Shown: positions 34,259-42,165 of the stretch, in pieces | Layout of the letters: every line of letters begins with the position of its first letter | Position numbering within the stretch: position 1 is the stretch's first letter | Notes under the pieces: model-generated | Seen by the model: only the letters and a program-made list of their open reading frames with translations | Told to the model about the DNA's origin: nothing | The model's database searches: none | Position numbers and translations under genes: made by a program | Assembly (NCBI GenBank): GCA_016788295.1 | Contig: JAEUSY010000025.1 | Location: forward strand, 62,001 to 126,000 | DNA from: Flavobacteriales bacterium | Lineage (GTDB): Bacteria; Bacteroidota; Bacteroidia; Flavobacteriales_F; PHOS-HE28 | DNA length: 64,000 bases | Direction of reading: 5' to 3'

Positions 34259-35293
34259 TTAACCCAACGTGAACTCCCCGGCGATCGGTGCCTCCATTCG
34301 TTGGACCAGCTCCTCCGTTCCCTGCGTATGCGCCAGCAGGAACATGGTCTTGGCCACGGCGGCTTCCACGGTGATGTCGGCCCCACCCACCACACCCATG
34401 TCCACAAAGGCCTGGCTGGTGGCATAGCGGCCCTGCTCCACACGCCCGCCCACGCACTGGGTAACGTTGATCAAGAGCATGCCACGGTCCCGGGCCTCGC
34501 GCAGTGCGGCTACGAACTCGGGGTCGGTGGGCCCATTGCCACTGCCGAAAGTAGTGAGCACGGCCGCCCGTAATCCCGGCTGTGCAAGGGCATGCCGCAT
34601 CCAATCGGCCCGTATTCCGGGGAACAAACGGATCACGGCAATGCGGTCATCGAGCCGGTCGTGCACCTTCAGCGGCCCTGCACGGTGAGGCAGAATGGCG
34701 GCCCGATCATACCGCAAATGCACCCCGGCCTCGGCCAGGGTAGGCCAGTTGGGCGACCGGAAGGCCTCGAACCGTTCGGCATGCACTTTCACCGTGCGGT
34801 TGCCGCGCATCAGTCGGTACTCGAAGTACACGGCCACCTCGGGCACCATGGCCCGTCCCTGCTCATCCTTGGCGGCGGCGATCTCGATTGCCGTGATCAG
34901 GTTCTCCTTGGCATCGGTGCGAATAGTGCCAATGGGCAATTGCGAACCGGTAAGTACCACTGGTTTCGCCAGGCCCTCGAGCAGAAAGCTGAGCGCACTG
35001 GCGGTATAGGCCATGGTATCGCTGCCGTGCAGCACCACGAACCCATCATACGTCGAGTAGTTATCGCCTATGATGCGCGCTATCCTCACCCAATCGGCCG
35101 GGCGCATATCGCTGCTGTCAATGGGACGCTCGAAGGCCACCGTGCCCAGCCGCACATTGATGCGCGCCAGCTCGGGTACCTGTTCCTCCAACAGACCAAG
35201 GTCCATAGGCCTCAGCGTGCCGGTGCGTGGATCGGCCCACATGCCGATGGTGCCGCCGGTATAGATCAATAGAACGGAGGCGCGGTCGCTCAT
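34259..35293 (-). CDS. Type I L-asparaginase
   Basis: 344 residues, the size of cytoplasmic type I enzymes. VLLIYTGGTIGM carries the catalytic Thr, VVLHGSDTMAYTASALSF has the second Thr/Asp motif and VLTGSQLPIG is conserved. It hydrolyses asparagine to aspartate and ammonia. The ATG at 35293 (MSDRASVLL) overlaps the tatD stop by four bases (ATGA), so the two are translationally coupled. The C-terminal ALAQPGLRAAVLTTFGSGNGPTD segment is also typical. Confidence 0.92.
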   Translation of the reverse strand: MSDRASVLLIYTGGTIGMWADPRTGTLRPMDLGLLEEQVPELARINVRLGTVAFERPIDSSDMRPADWVRIARIIGDNYSTYDGFVVLHGSDTMAYTASALSFLLEGLAKPVVLTGSQLPIGTIRTDAKENLITAIEIAAAKDEQGRAMVPEVAVYFEYRLMRGNRTVKVHAERFEAFRSPNWPTLAEAGVHLRYDRAAILPHRAGPLKVHDRLDDRIAVIRLFPGIRADWMRHALAQPGLRAAVLTTFGSGNGPTDPEFVAALREARDRGMLLINVTQCVGGRVEQGRYATSQAFVDMGVVGGADITVEAAVAKTMFLLAHTQGTEELVQRMEAPIAGEFTLG

Positions 35294-36057
35294 CGGCGGA
35301 AGAGTGTTTCGGCGTTGGTGGTGGTGATGCGGGCGACCTCCTCCACACTGCGGCCCGTCACCTCGGCGAGCTTGATGGCCACATGAGGGATGTAGGCGCT
35401 CTCGTTGCGCTTGCCGCGATAGGGCACGGGCGCCAGGTAGGGCGCGTCGGTCTCCAGCACACAATGGTCGGGCCCCACCACGGCCATGGTCTCGGCCACA
35501 CCGCCCTTGGGGAAGGTAATCACGCCACCAATACCGAGGTAGAAGTCTTCAAGGGCGATCACCCGTTGCGCTTGTTCGGCAGTACCCGTGAAACAATGGA
35601 ACACGCCACGCAGCCCGGAGCTGTTCTCGTCCTCCACAATGGCGATCACCTCATCGAAGCTCTCGCGGCAGTGGATCACAATGGGCAGGTCCAGTTCCTT
35701 GGCCCAGCGCACATGCTGGCGGAACACGACTTTCTGTTGCTCCAGCCAGGTCTTGTCCCAATAGAGGTCGATGCCGATCTCACCTACCGCACAATAGCGT
35801 CCGGTGCGCAGCAGTCGTTCCACTTCGGCCATGGCCGCCCCGTTCTCCTCGCCCACCGAGCATGGATGAAGCCCCATCATGGGGAAGCAACGGTCGGGGT
35901 GCGCATCGCATAGCGCATGCATCGCCTCGATACTATCGTGATCGATGTTAGGCAGGAAGAGCTTGGTGACACCCGCTTCGAGCGCGCGTTGCATCATGGC
36001 CTCGCGGTCGCCATCGAACTGCTTGTGGTAAAGGTGGGCGTGGGTATCAATGAGCAT
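35290..36057 (-). CDS. tatD: TatD-family metal-dependent DNase
   Basis: 255 residues. MLIDTHAHLYHKQFDGDREAM starts exactly where TatD does, with the first metal ligands in THAH. GLHPCSV, GEIGIDLYWD, VIHCRES and LETDAPYL are the remaining metal-binding motifs. TatD proteins are 3'-5' exonucleases on DNA and are linked to DNA repair and turnover. The -7 box ends 5 bases before this ATG. The gene is followed by asparaginase via ATGA. Confidence 0.93.
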   Translation of the reverse strand: MLIDTHAHLYHKQFDGDREAMMQRALEAGVTKLFLPNIDHDSIEAMHALCDAHPDRCFPMMGLHPCSVGEENGAAMAEVERLLRTGRYCAVGEIGIDLYWDKTWLEQQKVVFRQHVRWAKELDLPIVIHCRESFDEVIAIVEDENSSGLRGVFHCFTGTAEQAQRVIALEDFYLGIGGVITFPKGGVAETMAVVGPDHCVLETDAPYLAPVPYRGKRNESAYIPHVAIKLAEVTGRSVEEVARITTTNAETLFRR

Positions 36058-36062
36058 CGGGG

Positions 36063-36070
36063 CGAAGGTA
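36063..36070 (-). promoter_or_regulatory. -7 box for tatD-asparaginase, 5 bases from ATG
   Basis: TACCTTCG on the minus strand ends 5 bases before the tatD ATG. Because the tatD start is certain, this is one of the best cases for a leaderless transcript. Confidence 0.6.
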
Positions 36071-36127
36071 GCCCGACCGGCATGCACGACCCGATCGCTC
36101 TCCCATTCGCGCCCGCTGAGTTTGCCG

Positions 36128-36135
36128 CACCTTTG
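36128..36135 (+). promoter_or_regulatory. -7-like box for the heptosyltransferase-like gene, 6 bases from ATG
   Basis: CACCTTTG differs from TAnnTTTG only at the first base and ends 6 bases before the ATG at 36142. Confidence 0.45.
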
Positions 36136-36141
36136 CGTGCG

Positions 36142-37119
36142 ATGAAACTCCTCGTCCTCCGCTTCTCCTCCATTGGCGACATCGTGCTCACCAGCCCGGT
36201 ACTGCGCTGTGTGAAGCAACAGGTGCGTGGCGCGGAAGTGCATGTGGCCACCAAGGCGGCTTTTACGGACCTGGTGCGTTTCAGCCCGCACGTGGACAAG
36301 GTTCACGAGCTGAACGACGACCTCAATGAACTGATCACCCGGCTAAAGGCCGAGCGTTTCGATGCCGTGATCGATCTGCACCACAACCTGCGCACGGCAC
36401 GCATCAAACGCGCGTTGGGCGTACCGGCCACCAGCTTTCCCAAGCTGAACATTGAGAAGTGGTTGCTGGTGAACCTGAAGGTGGACCGAATGCCCCGCCA
36501 GCACATCGTGGACCGATACCTCACCACGGTGCAGCACCTGGGCGTGAAGAACGACCAGCAGGGCCTCGAGCTGTTCATCCCGGACGTCCGGCGCGTGCCT
36601 ATAAGCACCTTGCCCGCACCGCACCAAGCAGGCTACACCGTGCTGGCCATCGGCGCCGCGCACGCCACCAAGCGCCTGCCCCAACACCGCCTCATCGAAT
36701 TGGCACGACTGATCGAAGGACCCGTGGTGCTCATAGGCGGAAAAGAGGACGGACCGGTGGCGCGTGCCATTACCTCGGCCATTGGCGGACGGGTGTACGA
36801 TGCCACGGGCAAGTACGACATCCTCGGTAGTGCCTCCCTGATCCGTGAGGCACGGGCCGTGATCGCGCACGACAGCGGGGCCATGCACATCGCGGCGGCG
36901 TTCAACCGGCGGGTGGTGAGCATCTGGGGCAACACGTTGCCGCTGTTCGGTATGGGCCCCTACCTGCCACAGCACCCCGAGCGCGCGATCATCAGTGAAG
37001 TGACCGGATTGTCGTGCAGGCCATGCAGCAAGATCGGTCACAACAGCTGCCCCAAAGGGCACTTCCATTGCATGGAGAAACAGGACCTGCGACGGATCGC
37101 TGAACTTGCTGGCAAATGA
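36142..37119 (+). CDS. Glycosyltransferase family 9 (lipopolysaccharide heptosyltransferase-like)
   Basis: 325 residues. MKLLVLRFSSIGDIVLTSPVLRCVKQQ is the classic GT9 N-terminus, VIDLHHNLRTARIKRALG is the acceptor-side segment and VIAHDSGAMHIAAAFNRRVVSIWGNT is the nucleotide-sugar-binding motif. GT9 enzymes add heptose to the LPS inner core; the exact donor here is inferred. A Cys-rich C-terminus (LSCRPCSKIGHNSCPKGHFHCM) is common in Bacteroidota members. The stop overlaps the next gene start as ATGA. Confidence 0.92.
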   Translation: MKLLVLRFSSIGDIVLTSPVLRCVKQQVRGAEVHVATKAAFTDLVRFSPHVDKVHELNDDLNELITRLKAERFDAVIDLHHNLRTARIKRALGVPATSFPKLNIEKWLLVNLKVDRMPRQHIVDRYLTTVQHLGVKNDQQGLELFIPDVRRVPISTLPAPHQAGYTVLAIGAAHATKRLPQHRLIELARLIEGPVVLIGGKEDGPVARAITSAIGGRVYDATGKYDILGSASLIREARAVIAHDSGAMHIAAAFNRRVVSIWGNTLPLFGMGPYLPQHPERAIISEVTGLSCRPCSKIGHNSCPKGHFHCMEKQDLRRIAELAGK

Positions 37120-37478
37120 GCTGGGACATCTACATCCAAGACCTTCCCGCAGTGGCCTCCATGGCCGACGTTCCGGACGATTTCAGTCCACGACCCATTG
37201 GCGAACGCGAGGCGATCATCTCCAAGGTGCGTGAGGCCGTTCCCATTGCGGACCTTGTGGACCGCGACTGGTTGTTCATCAAGGCGAACGAGATCGACAT
37301 CAGCATCCAACTGCATTTGGAGGATGGTGAACAGGTGCGCTTCATGGTGGCCCATGTGCACGGAGGTGCGCAGAGCGCTGCGTGCATAGGTGCGCTCCTA
37401 CGCCACTTGGGCCTCCGTGCCCATGATACCCTTACCGGCGACCTGTTCGACGGCTTCAGTCTGGACGAGGGACTTTGA
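37116..37478 (+). CDS. Conserved hypothetical protein (MSWDIYIQDLP family)
   Basis: 120 residues, soluble, no signal peptide. MSWDIYIQDLP followed by VPDDFSPRPIGEREAII matches a widely distributed small-protein family of unknown function found in many phyla. The middle has an amphipathic region (DISIQLHLEDGEQVRFMVAHVHGG). Starts on the ATGA shared with the GT9 stop. Ends 6 bases before the convergent cytochrome c gene. Confidence 0.8.
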   Translation: MSWDIYIQDLPAVASMADVPDDFSPRPIGEREAIISKVREAVPIADLVDRDWLFIKANEIDISIQLHLEDGEQVRFMVAHVHGGAQSAACIGALLRHLGLRAHDTLTGDLFDGFSLDEGL

Positions 37479-37484
37479 CGGCCC

Positions 37485-38063
37485 TCACACTCCCGCAGGA
37501 GGCACCGGCGCAGGGACCACGTTCGCCACGGGCTTGGTGCTCTTCAGGTAAGTGAAGATCGCATGCACGTCCTCATCCTTGATGTCCTTGAAGTTCTGCC
37601 AAGGCATGGGAGGCAACAGCGGGCGTGAACCTTCCATGCCCTTGTAGAGCCCTTGTTTCAACGCACGCTTGAACTGGTCCTCGGTCCAATTGCCGATGCC
37701 GCTCTCGTCGCTGGTAAGATTGGCCGCGAAGCTGGTACCCCATGGGCCGACCGCCGCGGTAAGGTCCATGGATAAGAGGGCCCAACCGGCGGCATCTTTG
37801 GGCACCGGGGGCAATTGTGTGCTGGCCGGGTGACCGCTCAGCAAGCGCTCCGGATCGGGATAAGGACCTTGAGGGCCCATGAGCTTGGGCGAATGGCAAT
37901 CGTGGCAACCCATGACCTGCACGAGGTATTCGCCGCGCTTGATCAGTTCGGCCTCGGTGGGCTGGGGCACTTCCGAAGCCACAGGGGCAGGGGCAGGTTG
38001 GTTACAGGCCACCCCGAGGGCAAATGCTGCTGGAGCCAGCAGAAAGGAAAAAGAACGTTTCAT
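37485..38063 (-). CDS. Lipoprotein cytochrome c (diheme-cytochrome-like, one CxxCH visible)
   Basis: 192 residues from the ATG at 38063 (MKRSFSFLLAPAAFALGVACNQ), with a lipobox at ALGVAC. A Pro/Ala-rich linker is followed by one haem motif, CHDCH, and a C-terminal PMPWQNFKDIKDEDVHAIFTYLKS segment with a candidate axial Met. It resembles the cytochrome domains of alcohol-dehydrogenase subunits and of diheme cytochromes, but only one CxxCH is present. No dehydrogenase lies nearby. Confidence 0.85.
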   Translation of the reverse strand: MKRSFSFLLAPAAFALGVACNQPAPAPVASEVPQPTEAELIKRGEYLVQVMGCHDCHSPKLMGPQGPYPDPERLLSGHPASTQLPPVPKDAAGWALLSMDLTAAVGPWGTSFAANLTSDESGIGNWTEDQFKRALKQGLYKGMEGSRPLLPPMPWQNFKDIKDEDVHAIFTYLKSTKPVANVVPAPVPPAGV

Positions 38064-38158
38064 CCGTAGTAAGGAGGTTTGGGTGAGCACAGGATCCGAG
38101 GGCCGGTTCAGCATCCCCGATGGATCTTGTTCCATGGGACGCACAAACCTGCCAATTC

Positions 38159-38680
38159 TCAATCGAAGAGCGCCTTCAGTTCTGTCGCCTCCTCCGGCTT
38201 CATCTTCCCGCTCAGGATCAAGCGCAGTTGCCTTCTGCGCAGCGCTCCATCAAATCGCTTCTGCTCCTCTTCGTTGGTGGGCTCGGCCTCGGGTACCGTT
38301 ACAGGTCGCCCGGCCTGGTCCACGGCCACAAAGGTGTAGATGGCGCTATTGCACTTGATCTTCTCGCCCGTCACCTGGTCCTCCACGTACACATCGCTCC
38401 ACACCTCCATGCTGCTGCCGAACGCGCGGCTCACATGGCTTAGGATGGTGACGAAATCACCCAGCTTGATGGGCTTATCGAAGCCCACATGGTTCACCGC
38501 CACCGTTACCACCACGCGCTTGCAATGCCGGTGGGCACTGATGGCGCAACTGATGTCCAACCACTGCAACAGGCGTCCACCAAAGAGGTTGCCCAGCGTA
38601 TTGGTGTCGTTGGGAAGCACCACATGGGTGGTCTGCGCGTAACTGTCGCTTACGGGGCGTGATGTCTTGTTCATGGGCAT
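38159..38680 (-). CDS. Acyl-CoA thioesterase (hotdog fold, YciA/BACH type)
   Basis: 173 residues. Hotdog-fold core with LPNDTNTLGNLFGGRLLQWLDISCAISAHRHC (catalytic Asp region), VNHVGFDKPIKLGDFVTILSHV and MEVWSDVYVEDQ. It hydrolyses acyl-CoAs. An alternative ATG lies two codons inside (38674). An exact TACTTTTG box stands 21 bases upstream of 38680, which favours the longer start. Confidence 0.9.
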   Translation of the reverse strand: MPMNKTSRPVSDSYAQTTHVVLPNDTNTLGNLFGGRLLQWLDISCAISAHRHCKRVVVTVAVNHVGFDKPIKLGDFVTILSHVSRAFGSSMEVWSDVYVEDQVTGEKIKCNSAIYTFVAVDQAGRPVTVPEAEPTNEEEQKRFDGALRRRQLRLILSGKMKPEEATELKALFD

Positions 38681-38701
38681 GCTCACCTTGCGGAGCGGCC
38701 C

Positions 38702-38709
38702 CAAAAGTA
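38702..38709 (-). promoter_or_regulatory. -7 box for the thioesterase gene
   Basis: TACTTTTG on the minus strand, 21 bases before the ATG at 38680; 55 bp from the peroxiredoxin box. Confidence 0.6.
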
Positions 38710-38764
38710 GGCCCCCATGAAGGAGCGTTCACCGGGCCAACAGAACCACTATCGTTCATCGGTG

Positions 38765-38772
38765 TTCCTTTG
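38765..38772 (+). promoter_or_regulatory. -7-like box for the peroxiredoxin gene
   Basis: TTCCTTTG, one base off TAnnTTTG, 18 bases before the ATG at 38791. Confidence 0.4.
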
Positions 38773-38790
38773 CTACCTGTTGAACACGCC

Positions 38791-39249
38791 ATGCTCAAGC
38801 CCGGCACACCCGCACCCGTGTTGACCCTTCCTGATCAGGAAGGGCGACCGTTCGATCTGGCCACAGCATGGAGCAAAGGACCCATCGTCCTGTTCTTCTA
38901 TCCGAAAGCGAACTCGGCAGTGTGCACCAAGGAGGCCTGTGCCTTCAGGGATGCCTTCGCAGACCTGCGCACACTTCAAGCCTCGGTCATCGGCATCAGC
39001 AGGGACACGTGCGACGCCCAGCGGGAATTCGCGACACAATGGGGCCTCCCCTTCCCCTTACTTAGCGATGTTCCGGGCGAAGCGCACCGTGCGTACGATG
39101 TGCAGCGTTTGCTTGGGCTCGTCTCCGAGCGTATCACCTACGTGATCGGCAACGATGGACTTATCAAAGGAGCGTACAGTGGCCTGCTGGGTTCCGACCG
39201 CCATGTGCGCGAGGCGCTCGACGTATTGCGCCGTCAGAGCAGCTTGTAG
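38791..39249 (+). CDS. Peroxiredoxin (BCP/PrxQ type)
   Basis: 152 residues, the length of BCP proteins. MLKPGTPAPVLTLPDQEGRPFDL then FFYPKANSAVCTKEACAFRD: the peroxidatic Cys and a second Cys five residues later, as in atypical two-Cys BCP enzymes. The usual Thr-Pro before the catalytic Cys is replaced by Ser-Ala-Val. It reduces hydroperoxides using thioredoxin. The 3' end overlaps the convergent propeller-like gene by 16 bases. Confidence 0.88.
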   Translation: MLKPGTPAPVLTLPDQEGRPFDLATAWSKGPIVLFFYPKANSAVCTKEACAFRDAFADLRTLQASVIGISRDTCDAQREFATQWGLPFPLLSDVPGEAHRAYDVQRLLGLVSERITYVIGNDGLIKGAYSGLLGSDRHVREALDVLRRQSSL

Positions 39250-39887
39250 AACATCACGCGCCCATCATCGGTGCCGGTGATGAACCATTCCTCCCAGAAC
39301 AGCAAGGGGGCTCTATGATGTTGGTCCTTGTTCTCGGGGAACTCGAGCTTCCGCGTCACCTTGTCGTCCCGCACGAACTCAACGACCCCATTGCGGCCAG
39401 TGCGCACCGTGTAGTCGCCATGCGTTGCCTGTGCCTGTTGGTAGAAACGGTCCACCAAAGAGTTACCCATATCCAGCCCCATGGCCTTCACCGCGCGCGG
39501 ATCGGGCACCCAGCGATGCTGGATCAATGAAGGCTCTGGCTTGCCGGTCTTCACATCGTAAACGACGCGCTTCCCTGTATGGCCAATGAGCACCACGTAT
39601 TCACCATTGTCGTTGAAAGCGGCATAATAGACGGTGGTGCCCCCATCCTCGTTGTAGGGCAGGCTGAGCAGCTTCTTACCACTGACGATATCGTAGATCT
39701 CGGCGCCCTTGTTCAAGCCGACCAACAGGTGATCACCCTTGGGCGAAACGGCCAACGCGGTCACCTCGGCCTTGGCGGTGCGGATGGTGCGTGCGGCCGG
39801 CCCTTCGGCGAGCTGTGCAGAGGCGTTGGAGAAGAGAAGAACAAGGGCCAGAGCGGCGGCCAAGGCCAGCGAATTGCGTTGCATCAT
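39234..39887 (-). CDS. Secreted beta-propeller-like (WD40-type) protein
   Basis: 217 residues with a signal peptide (MMQRNSLALAAALALVLLFSNASAQ). Repeats such as VTALAVSPKGDHLLVGLNKGAEIYDIVSGKKLL and YYAAFNDNGEYVVLIGHTGKRVVYDVKTGK match WD40-type blades; perhaps three or four blades are present, which is short for a closed propeller. Function unknown. The start ATG overlaps the stop of the STAS-like gene upstream (ATGA). Confidence 0.75.
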   Translation of the reverse strand: MMQRNSLALAAALALVLLFSNASAQLAEGPAARTIRTAKAEVTALAVSPKGDHLLVGLNKGAEIYDIVSGKKLLSLPYNEDGGTTVYYAAFNDNGEYVVLIGHTGKRVVYDVKTGKPEPSLIQHRWVPDPRAVKAMGLDMGNSLVDRFYQQAQATHGDYTVRTGRNGVVEFVRDDKVTRKLEFPENKDQHHRAPLLFWEEWFITGTDDGRVMFYKLL

Positions 39888-40288
39888 GCGCGATCGACGA
39901 GATGGTGCTGTTGAGCGAGCCAAGCCAGGGCACTTTCCTGGTCGGGGAACATTTGAATGGGGCGGCCCGGTTTGTGGTGGCGAACGAACACGTTGGCCGC
40001 CAGCTGATGGCCGAAATCGCGCACCACGATGGCGTCGGCAGCGATCAAGCGATTCGATAGCGGCGATGAGGCATGTGCCCGGGCTTCGTTGCTCATGGTG
40101 GTGCCTTCGCCCACGCTCACCATCAGCAGCACCTTGCGGCCCATGCGCTCCGCTTCAATGGCATCGAACATGAGCTGAACCTCATCGGGGGAAACGATGC
40201 GGTGCTCACGGAAATGGGTATGCACGATATCCCCTTCAAAGAAGGTAATGGTGCAAGCCTCCAATTCCACTGTCTGTAAGGTCGCCAT
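39884..40288 (-). CDS. STAS/SpoIIAA-like protein
   Basis: 134 residues, soluble. Alternating beta-alpha pattern: LEACTITFFEGDIVHTHFREHRIVSPDEVQLMFDAIEAE, then VLLMVSVGEGTTMSNEARAH and DAIVVRDFGHQLAANVFVRHHKPG. This pattern is seen in Bacteroidota STAS/SpoIIAA-like proteins of unknown role. No partner kinase or sigma factor lies nearby. Coupled by ATGA to the secreted propeller-like protein, an unusual pairing of a cytoplasmic with an exported product. The exact TAACTTTG box is 14 bases upstream. Confidence 0.7.
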   Translation of the reverse strand: MATLQTVELEACTITFFEGDIVHTHFREHRIVSPDEVQLMFDAIEAERMGRKVLLMVSVGEGTTMSNEARAHASSPLSNRLIAADAIVVRDFGHQLAANVFVRHHKPGRPIQMFPDQESALAWLAQQHHLVDRA

Positions 40289-40302
40289 AGTGTGGGTTGG
40301 TC

Positions 40303-40310
40303 CAAAGTTA
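40303..40310 (-). promoter_or_regulatory. -7 box for the STAS-like gene
   Basis: TAACTTTG on the minus strand, an exact TAnnTTTG, 14 bases before the ATG at 40288. Confidence 0.6.
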
Positions 40311-40339
40311 CGGCACGGACAAAGCGAAAAGGACCTGGA

Positions 40340-41386
40340 TCAGCGCACCAGCAACCAAGCACTGCCATCACCGGATGTACGGATCTCCGCCATGGCCGCT
40401 TGGGCGGACGCACGGTCCACGTAGCTGCCGAAGGCCACCGGATGCAGGTCGCCGTTCTTTGGCAGGCGCACAGCGGGATATCCTTTGGCCACGAGCTCGC
40501 TCAGCAGGCGATCGGCGTTCTCGGGCTGCGCGAAACAGCCACCGATCACATGGAACCGCGCACGAACGTTCACTGGCTCTGCACTTGGAACAGCAACGGC
40601 GGTACTCTCCGGAGCAGCGGCCGCACCCATGTCCACATGCAGAACGATGTTCTCCTCGGGAACCAGGTCCACCGTAACGGTGCCGGCACCTTCAGCGGGC
40701 AGCTCAACATGCGCCACCTTGGCCACACCCGCCGAAGCGACCGGCCCGGGTACCACATACGTACGCTCCGGCCGATCGGTGAACGGATCGAATCCGCTCC
40801 ATTGAGTGGCATCGGGGCCTCCCATGCGATACGCCCACAACGCCGCTCCGGTGAACAACAGGCCGGCCACGGCAGCAGCGGCCCACACCCAAGTGGTGCG
40901 GCGCTCGGTAGGCGTTCCAACCTCTTGGGCCGCTGCGGGAAGGGTGATCACCGGTGTGCCCTCGGTGCGCTCCACGGGCACTGCCGCCACAGGGCGAAGA
41001 CCATGGGCATCCTTCAAGTACTGGCCCTGTGGATCGGGATCGAACTGGAGGTTGTGCTCGGCATCGCGGTAGAAGATGCCGATCAGTGGCAACTCCACCC
41101 GACCGTTGCGCTGCAGGCCCTGTTGCCAAGCGTTCACATCGGCAGCGATACGCCCATTGGCCTGGTCGAACCCAATGCCTTCGCGCTTGGAGATACGATC
41201 CGCCAAGAGACCATCGTTACGCAGCAGGTTCCGGTTGAAGCTCAGGTCCTTGCCTGGAGGATGGACCAGGTTGCGGGCCTCATCCAACCGGGCAGGACGG
41301 TAATGCGCCAGCAGGCCACCCCATTCTGGCACGATCACGAGGTCGTGGTCGTACAGCAGTTCGCGGATGTCCTTCTCGATCGCCAT
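40340..41386 (-). CDS. CCDC81-like HU-domain and SPOR-domain membrane protein
   Basis: 348 residues. N-terminal tandem CCDC81-like prokaryotic HU domains (about 1-140, with HDLVIVPEWGGLLAHYRPA and LPLIGIFYRDAEHNLQFDPD), a membrane helix (TTWVWAAAAVAGLLFTGAALWAY, about 170-190) and a C-terminal SPOR domain (FHVIGGCFAQPENADRLLSELVAKGY...). SPOR binds denuded septal peptidoglycan, so a cell-division role is likely; what the HU-like part binds is unknown. Downstream of kdsB with its -7 box overlapping the kdsB stop. Confidence 0.88.
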   Translation of the reverse strand: MAIEKDIRELLYDHDLVIVPEWGGLLAHYRPARLDEARNLVHPPGKDLSFNRNLLRNDGLLADRISKREGIGFDQANGRIAADVNAWQQGLQRNGRVELPLIGIFYRDAEHNLQFDPDPQGQYLKDAHGLRPVAAVPVERTEGTPVITLPAAAQEVGTPTERRTTWVWAAAAVAGLLFTGAALWAYRMGGPDATQWSGFDPFTDRPERTYVVPGPVASAGVAKVAHVELPAEGAGTVTVDLVPEENIVLHVDMGAAAAPESTAVAVPSAEPVNVRARFHVIGGCFAQPENADRLLSELVAKGYPAVRLPKNGDLHPVAFGSYVDRASAQAAMAEIRTSGDGSAWLLVR

Positions 41387-41398
41387 TGTTCGCCGCGG

Positions 41399-41406
41399 CC
41401 AAATTA
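41399..41406 (-). promoter_or_regulatory. -7-like box for the HU/SPOR gene, overlapping the kdsB stop codon
   Basis: TAATTTGG on the minus strand, 12 bases before the ATG at 41386. Its first three bases are the TAA stop of kdsB (41404-41406). Confidence 0.45.
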
Positions 41407-42165
41407 CAACGCCGCCACCCTGCGACGAGCCTCTTCCAGATCGGCGGGCGTATCCACGCAGAACGAGGGGTGTTCCGTAAGGCCGATCCGAACGCGGAAA
41501 CCGTTCTCCAACCAGCGCAATTGCTCCAGCGATTCAGCCTTTTCCAAGGACGAGGGCGTCAAACGCACCAACTGGGCCAGCACATCGGATCGGTAACCGT
41601 AGAGGCCCACGTGCTTCAGGTAGCGGAACTGTGCGCTACGGGGGCCGGGCATTGCATTGCGCAGAAAAGGAATGGCCGCCCGGCTGAAGTAGAGCGCATC
41701 CATGTCCACGGTGGTGGTGATCAGTACCTCACCGGCATCGTCCAGGTCGCGGTCATCGGTGACCACTTGGGCCAATGTGGCAATGCCGCCGGGTGCATGT
41801 ACCAGCGCCGCGCAAAGCTCATCGATCTGGCCGGGAACAATAAAGGGCTCATCACCTTGGATGTTCACCACCGCATCGAAACGCTCGGCACCGGCCAACA
41901 ACAGGGCTTCGTGACAACGATCGGTGCCGCTGGGGTGGTCGGGCGAGGTCATCACCGCTTTACCGCCCAATGCCTCGATGTGGTCCGCGATGCGTTCATC
42001 ATCGGTGGCTACCACCACATCGGAAAGGCCTTGGGCCAAATGGCATTGCTCCAGAACGCGCTGTACCATGGTGCGTCCGCCGATATCCACCAGGGGTTTC
42101 CCCGGCAGGCGGCTGCTGGCGTAGCGGGCAGGGATCACGCCCAGAATGCGCAGGTCGTTCGTCAT
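41404..42165 (-). CDS. kdsB: 3-deoxy-manno-octulosonate cytidylyltransferase
   Basis: 253 residues, like E. coli KdsB. LGVIPARYASSRLPGKPL is the nucleotide-binding loop, VVNIQGDEPFI contains the metal-binding Asp and FRYLKHVGLYGY is conserved. It activates Kdo as CMP-Kdo for lipid A-core assembly, so the organism makes Kdo-containing LPS. Its start overlaps the end of the upstream membrane-protein gene by four bases (ATGA), suggesting translational coupling. Confidence 0.95.
   Translation of the reverse strand: MTNDLRILGVIPARYASSRLPGKPLVDIGGRTMVQRVLEQCHLAQGLSDVVVATDDERIADHIEALGGKAVMTSPDHPSGTDRCHEALLLAGAERFDAVVNIQGDEPFIVPGQIDELCAALVHAPGGIATLAQVVTDDRDLDDAGEVLITTTVDMDALYFSRAAIPFLRNAMPGPRSAQFRYLKHVGLYGYRSDVLAQLVRLTPSSLEKAESLEQLRWLENGFRVRIGLTEHPSFCVDTPADLEEARRRVAAL

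Noticed and set aside
33865..34443. A 192-residue frame on the minus strand running through tRNA-Ser
   Set aside because: It is read through the tRNA gene and the asparaginase 3' end and has no protein-like features; the tRNA explains the sequence.
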